From an uncultured Clostridia bacterium (lineage in GTDB: Bacteria > Bacillota > Clostridia > Oscillospirales > Ruminococcaceae), in assembly GCA_947628385.1 (NCBI GenBank), contig CANQZS010000118.1, positions 1 through 5,891 of the forward strand: DNA of 5,891 nt, read 5' to 3'. Shown piece by piece: positions 1-4,287 of this stretch. The notes beneath the pieces were generated by a model. That model was not told the DNA's origin. It worked only from the letters and a program-made list of their open reading frames with translations, and ran no database searches. Each line of letters begins with the position of its first letter. Position 1 is the stretch's first letter. Position numbers and translations under genes: made by a program.

Positions 1-91
1 CAAGCTGGGCTCAGCTTGACCAGCTTTATATTTTGCGCTTCGCGCAAAATAGTAATTACTTTTTCGACAGGCGGAGCTTGTAGGTCCCTTT
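1..91. repeat. Non-coding left edge with clustered inverted repeats (REP-like or terminator-like)
   Basis: Three palindromic units lie in a row. Bases 1-7 (CAAGCTG) pair with 12-18 (CAGCTTG) around a 4-base loop. Bases 29-38 (TATTTTGCGC) pair with 42-51 (GCGCAAAATA) around the triloop TTC. Bases 51-60 (AGTAATTACT) form a perfect 10-base palindrome. CAGCTT is also repeated directly at 12-17 and 21-26. A run of five T lies at 60-64. The 29-51 stem could be an intrinsic terminator for a plus-strand gene left of the window, but the T run is about ten bases from the stem, which is poor for a terminator. An interspersed REP-like palindrome is the alternative. The pairing is seen directly; the role is inference. 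Nothing else is recognisable up to about base 110. Confidence 0.5.
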
Positions 92-187
92 GTGTCAGAA
101 TGTGTTCCATGTCATATTATATATCGGGGTATACCCGTTGATCCGATGTCAGATCCGGAACGGATATTCCACAAAACAAACATATAT

Positions 188-194
188 GAAAGGA
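188..194 (+). promoter_or_regulatory. Ribosome binding site that sets the DUF305 start
   Basis: GAAAGGA lies 8 bases before the ATG at 203. The same frame stays open upstream to a GTG at 92, with another ATG at 146. Neither has a Shine-Dalgarno sequence, and the extra N-terminal residues do not resemble the DUF305 family. The site therefore favours a 190-residue protein over a 227-residue one. Confidence 0.7.
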
Positions 195-202
195 TAATAT
201 AC

Positions 203-775
203 ATGGAAAATAACTGCAATACAAGCGCGGAAACCGGCGAGTATCTGGCAAAATTCTATTCGATACTTTCCGATATGACGGCGGGAATGACCGGAGCCGA
301 GCTTACAAACAGCATTTCACATAATTTCATTGCAAGAATGATACCGCATCATGAGGCTGCCATTGCAATGTCAAAAAATATCCTCAGCTACACGAAATGC
401 GAGGAGCTGAAAGCTATAGCCGAAAACATAATTTCCGAGCAGACGCAGAGCATTGAAAATTTAAAAGCTGTAAGCGAAGCTGCGGATAAGGTCATAAATT
501 GCAGCTCCGACCTGAGAGCATACAATTGCAGGACCGAAAATATTATGCGGACAATGTTTTCCCGCATGAGGAACGCCTGCACGTCGGATCGCATAGACGC
601 TGATTTTATCCGCGAAATGGTACCTCATCATATGGGAGCTGTTTGTATGTCTGAGCTTGCGCTGAGGTACTGTATACTTTCAGAGCTAAGACCTATACTG
701 AGAAATATTATCAGTTCCCAGAAAAAGGGAATATGCCAGATGCAGACGCTGCTTAACAAGATCAGCTCCAACTAA
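203..775 (+). CDS. Tandem DUF305 (ferritin-like, HH-motif) protein, putative metal binding
   Basis: The 190-residue product has two copies of the DUF305 (PF03713) signature F-I-x-x-M-x-P-H-H-x-x-A-x-x-M, at residues 42-56 (M46, H49, H50, M56) and 135-149 (M139, H142, H143, M149). Each is followed by a helix containing N-I-I-S-x-Q (about 75-80 and 168-173). The repeats are therefore about 93 residues apart and look like an internal duplication. DUF305 proteins are short helical proteins; some members, such as cyanobacterial CopM, bind copper. The protein has 8 Cys, 12 Met and 5 His, which suits a soft metal, but the ligand is inference. No signal peptide or membrane segment is seen, so it is probably cytosolic, unlike many family members. 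The glutamate after HH in repeat 1 (E51) is Met in repeat 2. It appears to be a single-gene unit: the next gene has its own promoter. Its own promoter is unclear. The family call is firm and the function unknown. Confidence 0.8.
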   Translation: MENNCNTSAETGEYLAKFYSILSDMTAGMTGAELTNSISHNFIARMIPHHEAAIAMSKNILSYTKCEELKAIAENIISEQTQSIENLKAVSEAADKVINCSSDLRAYNCRTENIMRTMFSRMRNACTSDRIDADFIREMVPHHMGAVCMSELALRYCILSELRPILRNIISSQKKGICQMQTLLNKISSN

Positions 776-807
776 GCCCAATATTTAAAAATCGTATAAA
801 ATTACCT

Positions 808-832
808 GAAAAAAATATATTTTTTTTCAAAA
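808..832 (+). promoter_or_regulatory. AT-tract: candidate UP element and weak hairpin
   Basis: Bases 808-832 are almost pure A/T apart from G808 and C828, and end five bases before the -35 box at 837. With a start point near 872 this covers roughly -40 to -64, the usual place for an UP element bound by the RNA polymerase alpha subunit. The same tract can fold as a 9-bp A-T stem (807-815 with 821-829, loop 816-820), which might weakly terminate the DUF305 transcript. It lacks the GC-rich stem of a normal terminator, so I favour the UP-element reading. Confidence 0.4.
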
Positions 833-836
833 TCCC

Positions 837-865
837 TTGACAGGAATGAAAAAATTTAGTATAAT
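837..865 (+). promoter_or_regulatory. Consensus sigma-A promoter for the HPt gene
   Basis: A perfect -35 box TTGACA (837-842) is separated by exactly 17 bases from a perfect -10 box TATAAT (860-865). Transcription should start near 872, leaving a leader of about 70 AT-rich bases before the ATG at 943. A match this complete to the housekeeping consensus suggests strong, mainly constitutive expression unless a repressor acts nearby. No clear operator palindrome overlaps the core boxes. Confidence 0.88.
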
Positions 866-942
866 GTATTAAATTGATGTTGTTATTTTGCAGAATATTT
901 TAATTTACAATTATATTTATTTTAAATTGAAGGGCTGATAAT

Positions 943-1308
943 ATGGTTGCTGCGGATAATAAACTTTTTGCTTCTCTTAAAGAGCTTGGCGTGGATATTG
1001 AGGGAACTCTTTCACGCTTTGTTGACGATGACGAGATATATACCCGCTTCCTTTCAAGGTTTCCCGATGAGGACAGGGTCACGGCTATAAGAGAGGCTGT
1101 AATGGCTAAGGACAATGACGCGATACTTAAAACTGCCCATAAGCTTAAAGGCGTTACTGCTAACCTTGGAATGGATTCGCTTTCGGAAAAGGCTGAAAGG
1201 ATCGTTTCAAAGATCCGCAATAATGTTAATGACGGATTTGAAGAGGATCTGAGGGCTGTAAGCGAGGAGTACGATCTTATCTGCAAAACCATTCTTGAAA
1301 ACAGATAA
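943..1308 (+). CDS. Stand-alone histidine phosphotransfer (HPt) domain protein
   Basis: The 121-residue protein is little more than one HPt domain (PF01627). It has the signature A-H-K-L-K-G-V-T-A-N-L-G at residues 65-76, with His66 as the expected phospho-accepting residue; K69 and G70 and the small residues after them match the family pattern. HPt domains are four-helix bundles that shuttle phosphate between the receiver domain of a hybrid kinase and a final response regulator. There is no kinase, receiver or output domain in the protein and no signal peptide, so it should act in the cytosol. No two-component gene lies beside it, so its partners must be encoded elsewhere. The ATG at 943 has GAAGGG at 929-934, 8 bases upstream. 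The gene has its own promoter and its own terminator, making it a monocistronic unit. The partner and the pathway cannot be read from the sequence. Confidence 0.9.
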   Translation: MVAADNKLFASLKELGVDIEGTLSRFVDDDEIYTRFLSRFPDEDRVTAIREAVMAKDNDAILKTAHKLKGVTANLGMDSLSEKAERIVSKIRNNVNDGFEEDLRAVSEEYDLICKTILENR

Positions 1309-1324
1309 ATATTTGTAAAGTATA

Positions 1325-1366
1325 AATGCTTCACACTTGATCAAAGCGTGAAGCATTATTTTTTTT
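1325..1366 (+). terminator. Intrinsic terminator of the HPt gene
   Basis: A 10-bp perfect stem (1325-1334, AATGCTTCAC, with 1348-1357, GTGAAGCATT) continues after one A-C mismatch into three more pairs, with loop 1339-1343. It is followed by a T run at 1359-1366. It begins 16 bases after the HPt stop codon. The convergent minus-strand gene ends at 1389. Read on that strand the hairpin is followed only by a broken T tract, so it may act weakly in the other direction. Confidence 0.88.
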
Positions 1367-1388
1367 CATGATATTAGGTAAGCAGCGT

Positions 1389-2591
1389 TCAGTCAACAAG
1401 CTTAGGGGAGAATGATTCTTTCCAAGGAAGTCCCCACTTGTTCAGTGCGTCCATAAACGGATCGGGATCGAATTCCTCTACATTATATACTCCCGGTTTT
1501 TTCCACTTGCCGGTGAGGACCATCATTGCTCCTATCATGGCAGGAACTCCGGTGGTGTAGGAGATCGCCTGAGAACCGACCTCTTTATAACATTCCTGAT
1601 GATCGCATACGTTATAAACGTAGTAGTTTACGGGTTTGCCGTCCTTTTTGCCCTGCATTATGCAGCCTATGTTAGTCTTGCCCTTTGTTCTCGGTCCGAG
1701 GGAAGCGGGGTCAGGTAGAACTGCTTTCAGGAACTGGAGCGGAACTATTTTCTTTCCCTCAAAATCTATGGGGACGATGGAGGTCATTCCAACGTTTTCA
1801 AGGCATTTTAGGTGTGTAAGATAGCTTTGTCCGAAGGTCATGAAAAATCTTATGCGCTTTATGCCTTTGATATTCAGGGCAAGGGATTCAAGCTCTTCAT
1901 GGTGGAGAAGATACATATCCTTTTCGCCTATTTCGGGGAAATCATATACGCGCTTGATCTCCATAGGCTCGGTCTCTACCCATTTTCCGTCCTCGATGTA
2001 GCTGCCCTTTGCGGAGACCTCGCGGATATTAATTTCCGGATTGAAGTTTGTTGCAAAAGGATAGCCATGATCTCCCGCGTTACAGTCGAGAATATCGATA
2101 TAATTTATTTCGTCAAAATAATGCTTCTGAGCGTAAGCACAGAATACTCCGGTAACGCCGGGGTCAAAGCCGCTTCCGAGAACTGCGGTAATGCCTGCTT
2201 TCTCGAATCTTTCGCGGTATGCCCACTGCCATTTATACTCGAATTTAGCGGTATCTACCGGCTCATAGTTTGCGGTGTCAAGATAATCGACTTTACACTC
2301 AAGGCAGGCGTCCATTATAGTCAGATCCTGATACGGAAGAGCTGCATTTATACATATATCCGGTCGGAATCCTTTCATAAGCTCTACCAGAGCGGCGGTA
2401 TCGTCTGCGTCAACGGTGGCGACAGAGATCCTTGTATCGGTAGTTCCCTCAAGCTTTTCCTTTAATGCGATGCATTTTGACACTGTTCTTGAAGCTATCA
2501 TTATCTCGGAAAATACCTCCGAATTCTGACAGCACTTATGGATTATTACTGAGGCTACTCCTCCGCAGCCTATAATAAGCGCTTTACTCAA
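1389..2591 (-). CDS. Carboxynorspermidine synthase (carboxyspermidine dehydrogenase, EC 1.5.1.43)
   Basis: The product belongs to the saccharopine dehydrogenase-like family (LYS9-type). It condenses aspartate beta-semialdehyde with a diamine (putrescine or 1,3-diaminopropane) using NADPH, giving carboxyspermidine or carboxynorspermidine, which NspC-type decarboxylases convert to spermidine or norspermidine. With the start used here it has 400 residues, near the family length. The N-terminal Rossmann motif is I-I-G-C-G-G-V-A (6-13), with A-S-R-T (33-36) after the second strand. Family segments L-G-S-G-F-D-P-G-V-T-G (138-148), L-P-D-P-A-S-L-G-P-R (292-301) and T-T-G-V-P-A (346-351) are intact. 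The start is chosen as TTG at 2591: GAAAGGA (2607-2601) lies 9 bases upstream and the protein then begins M-S-K-A-L-I-I-G, as is typical. The ATG at 2600 abuts that site directly, and a TTG at 2633 lies within about seven bases of the predicted transcript start without a binding site. No decarboxylase or other polyamine gene is adjacent. Confidence 0.92.
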   Translation of the reverse strand: MSKALIIGCGGVASVIIHKCCQNSEVFSEIMIASRTVSKCIALKEKLEGTTDTRISVATVDADDTAALVELMKGFRPDICINAALPYQDLTIMDACLECKVDYLDTANYEPVDTAKFEYKWQWAYRERFEKAGITAVLGSGFDPGVTGVFCAYAQKHYFDEINYIDILDCNAGDHGYPFATNFNPEINIREVSAKGSYIEDGKWVETEPMEIKRVYDFPEIGEKDMYLLHHEELESLALNIKGIKRIRFFMTFGQSYLTHLKCLENVGMTSIVPIDFEGKKIVPLQFLKAVLPDPASLGPRTKGKTNIGCIMQGKKDGKPVNYYVYNVCDHQECYKEVGSQAISYTTGVPAMIGAMMVLTGKWKKPGVYNVEEFDPDPFMDALNKWGLPWKESFSPKLVD

Positions 2592-2600
2592 TCCAAACAT

Positions 2601-2607
2601 TCCTTTC
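2601..2607 (-). promoter_or_regulatory. Ribosome binding site favouring a TTG start
   Basis: Read on the minus strand, GAAAGGA (2607 to 2601) is followed directly by the ATG at 2600, then 9 bases from the site by the TTG at 2591. GAAAGG sites of the same form precede the DUF305 and GH3 starts at 9 bases (10 here, counted the same way). The spacing supports initiation at TTG, although the ATG cannot be excluded. Confidence 0.55.
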
Positions 2608-2645
2608 AAGCAGAATTTGAACCGTTTAACCAAGGCTCAAAAAGA

Positions 2646-2674
2646 ATTATAACATATTTTTACCGGAATTGCAA
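2646..2674 (-). promoter_or_regulatory. Sigma-A promoter for carboxynorspermidine synthase
   Basis: On the minus strand, a -35 box TTGCAA (2674 to 2669, four of six matching TTGACA) is followed after 17 bases by a perfect -10 box TATAAT (2651 to 2646). Transcription should begin near 2640, giving a leader of about 45-50 bases to the TTG at 2591. It also makes the more distant TTG at 2633 an unlikely translation start. Confidence 0.72.
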
Positions 2675-2710
2675 CAAATTTACGCATTTTTTTATATAAT
2701 GCTATTACTA

Positions 2711-2724
2711 CCTAATGTATTAGG
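2711..2724. promoter_or_regulatory. Inverted repeat in the divergent intergenic region (possible operator)
   Basis: CCTAAT (2711-2716) and ATTAGG (2719-2724) form a 6-bp inverted repeat separated by GT. The site lies upstream of both divergent promoters: about 37 bases beyond the minus-strand -35 box and about 40 bases before the plus-strand -35 region. The symmetry is seen directly. A dimeric regulator binding here is a guess, since short AT-rich palindromes arise by chance in such DNA. Confidence 0.25.
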
Positions 2725-2763
2725 GAATTTACACTTTATTCATAAAAAAATTCCGCCTAACTA

Positions 2764-2793
2764 TTGTGTCAATATATAAAATTGGTGTATAAT
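2764..2793 (+). promoter_or_regulatory. Probable promoter for the FapA/DUF342 gene
   Basis: A perfect -10 box TATAAT lies at 2788-2793. The -35 region is weaker: TTGTGT at 2764-2769 with an 18-base spacer, or GTGTCA at 2766-2771 with 16. Transcription would start near 2800, leaving about 42 bases before the ATG at 2842. The poor -35 box suggests a weaker or activator-assisted promoter compared with that of the HPt gene. Confidence 0.6.
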
Positions 2794-2841
2794 TAATGTA
2801 AGTATTTTTGATTCCGGCAAAATTATTCGGGAGGGGAACTT

Positions 2842-4242
2842 ATGGCTCCAAATATAGACCTGAGAGCACCTGTTGACAGTAATGTACTCGTTTTTATCGC
2901 GGTGAACGGCTCGGAAGCCTACGTCACCGTTGATCCGCCTATAAACGGCGGAAAGGAAATAAATTATGACGACCTGAAGCAGAAGATCAAATCAAATGGA
3001 GTAATATACGGAATAAATGAGGATATGCTAAAGCGTATCGCTCAGGAAAAAATATACGGGGAAAGGCTCCTTATCGCTACGTGGACACCCTCTGAGGACG
3101 GCGTTGACGGAACGATAAAATACAGGTTTGAACAGAATGTCAGGATCGCTCCTGTAGAGGACGACAAGGGATTCGTGGATTACAAGAACCTCGGTCTTAT
3201 CAGAACTATCCGTAAAGGGACTGTTATAGCGGACATCACTCTCCCTACAGAGGGCTCTGAGGGAAAAGACGTAAGGGGTAGGGTGCTCAGACAGCATATC
3301 GGTCAGAAAGCTCATTATACAGTCGGAACAAACACGGAGCTTAATGAGGACGGCACACAGATAATCTCATCGGCTGACGGCAATATCAGCTTCCGCAACG
3401 GCGCATTCTGCGTGGATAAGGTCGTGACAATCGCCGGTGATGTGAATTCATCGGTGGGAAATATCAAATTCATCGGCGACGTTATCATCAAGGGAGAGGT
3501 TTTTGAGGGCTTTACCGTTTCCTCAAACGCAAATATAATGGTCTACGGGAACGTAAACGGCGCTTCGCTTGAAGCAGACGGCGACGTTATAATCAAAAAA
3601 GGCTGCATAAATTCCAAAATAGTAGCTCATGGCAACGTTACGGCGAATTTCTGCGAACATTCCAATATAGAGTGCGACGGAGATCTTTCGGCTTCAAGCT
3701 TCGTGATATGCGACGTTTACTGCGGCGGGATCCTTTCCGCTAAAGGAAACGGCGGCGGCATACTCGGAGGAAAATATACCTGCCTTAACGGAATAGAGGC
3801 TTCAAATATAGGTTCAAAGAACTATACCCCGACGTTGCTTACAGTCGGAGACAATGCGATGCTCGCTCAGGAAAAGGACACCGTTCTTAAACAGATCGAA
3901 ACGAGCAGCGAGGAGCTCGAAAAGCTTGCTCTTATAATAAACTTCCTGAACGACAAGAAAAAAGAGATGCACACTCTTCCGGAGGATAAGGAAGTGATCC
4001 TCGGCAACGCCTGCCGCCAGAAGGTCTTGCTTGGTCTTGAAATAAGCAAGCTCCGCAAAAGGATCGAGGAGATAGATATTTCTCTTGCAAATAAGCAGTA
4101 TCTTGCGATAGACTGCAGAGGATATATTTACCCCGGAGTAAAGATAACCATAAACGACGCCGTTTTCAAGGTCGAATCCGAATATGTGCGTACAAGAGTA
4201 TCTCTGAGCAGCGACGGAACGATACACGCGGCTCCGCTGTAA
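2842..4242 (+). CDS. FapA-family (DUF342) beta-helix protein
   Basis: The 466-residue product matches the FapA/DUF342 family (PF03961). The N-terminal part (about 1-110) has the family pattern in which a stretch around residues 38-75 (Y-x-D-L-K ... Y-G-I-N-E-D-M-L) precedes the conserved block. The signature follows at about 119-150 (L-I-R-T-I-R-K-G-T-V-I-A-D ... G-x-D-V-R-G-R). Residues 190-325 are short strand-turn repeats rich in G-D-V, G-N-V and G-D-L, expected to form a right-handed beta-helix. A charged helix (about 341-415) should form a coiled coil, and a small beta-rich tail (425-466) ends the protein. There is no signal peptide, so it is cytoplasmic. In Vibrio vulnificus FapA acts in flagellar assembly, but the family is also found in other settings, and no flagellar gene is visible here. 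The ATG at 2842 has a strong GGGAGGGG site (2829-2836). No terminator follows, so read-through into the GH3 gene is likely. The family call is strong; the cellular role is open. Confidence 0.85.
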   Translation: MAPNIDLRAPVDSNVLVFIAVNGSEAYVTVDPPINGGKEINYDDLKQKIKSNGVIYGINEDMLKRIAQEKIYGERLLIATWTPSEDGVDGTIKYRFEQNVRIAPVEDDKGFVDYKNLGLIRTIRKGTVIADITLPTEGSEGKDVRGRVLRQHIGQKAHYTVGTNTELNEDGTQIISSADGNISFRNGAFCVDKVVTIAGDVNSSVGNIKFIGDVIIKGEVFEGFTVSSNANIMVYGNVNGASLEADGDVIIKKGCINSKIVAHGNVTANFCEHSNIECDGDLSASSFVICDVYCGGILSAKGNGGGILGGKYTCLNGIEASNIGSKNYTPTLLTVGDNAMLAQEKDTVLKQIETSSEELEKLALIINFLNDKKKEMHTLPEDKEVILGNACRQKVLLGLEISKLRKRIEEIDISLANKQYLAIDCRGYIYPGVKITINDAVFKVESEYVRTRVSLSSDGTIHAAPL

Positions 4243-4272
4243 TACCGGATCAAGGCGTTTCAAAATAAATAT

Positions 4273-4278
4273 GAAAGG
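4273..4278 (+). promoter_or_regulatory. Ribosome binding site that decides the GH3 start
   Basis: GAAAGG ends 3 bases before an ATG at 4282 and 9 bases before a second in-frame ATG at 4288. The 9-base gap equals that of the same motif upstream of the DUF305 gene, so 4288 is preferred. The alternative adds only two residues (M-D). Confidence 0.55.
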
Positions 4279-4287
4279 CTGATGGAT

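Noticed and set aside
92..202. In-frame N-terminal extension of the DUF305 gene starting at a GTG at 92 or an ATG at 146
   Set aside because: Neither start has a ribosome binding site, the extra residues do not look like the family, and a good GAAAGGA site directly serves the ATG at 203.
872..942. Possible riboswitch or leader RNA in the HPt 5' leader
   Set aside because: The leader is short and almost all A/T, with no stable stems and no known aptamer motif.
900..1334. Minus-strand open frame opposite the HPt gene
   Set aside because: Its translation is Ser/Leu-rich low-complexity antisense sequence. The plus-strand HPt frame has promoter, ribosome binding site, catalytic motif and terminator.
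1812..2465. Long open frame on the plus strand opposite the carboxynorspermidine synthase gene
   Set aside because: It has no convincing ribosome binding site or family signature, and it lies wholly antisense to a clear family member. It is a codon-bias shadow.
2675..2700. A second plus-strand TATAAT at 2695-2700 with TTGCAA at 2669-2674 as an extra FapA promoter
   Set aside because: The spacer would be 20 bases, too long for efficient sigma-A use. TTGCAA is self-complementary and is better explained as the minus-strand -35 box.
1373..2716. ATTAGGTA at 1373-1380 and its complement TACCTAAT at 2709-2716 flanking the carboxynorspermidine synthase gene as possible insertion-end repeats
   Set aside because: Eight AT-rich bases match easily by chance. 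There is no target duplication and no transposase, and the enclosed gene has its own promoter with base use like its neighbours.
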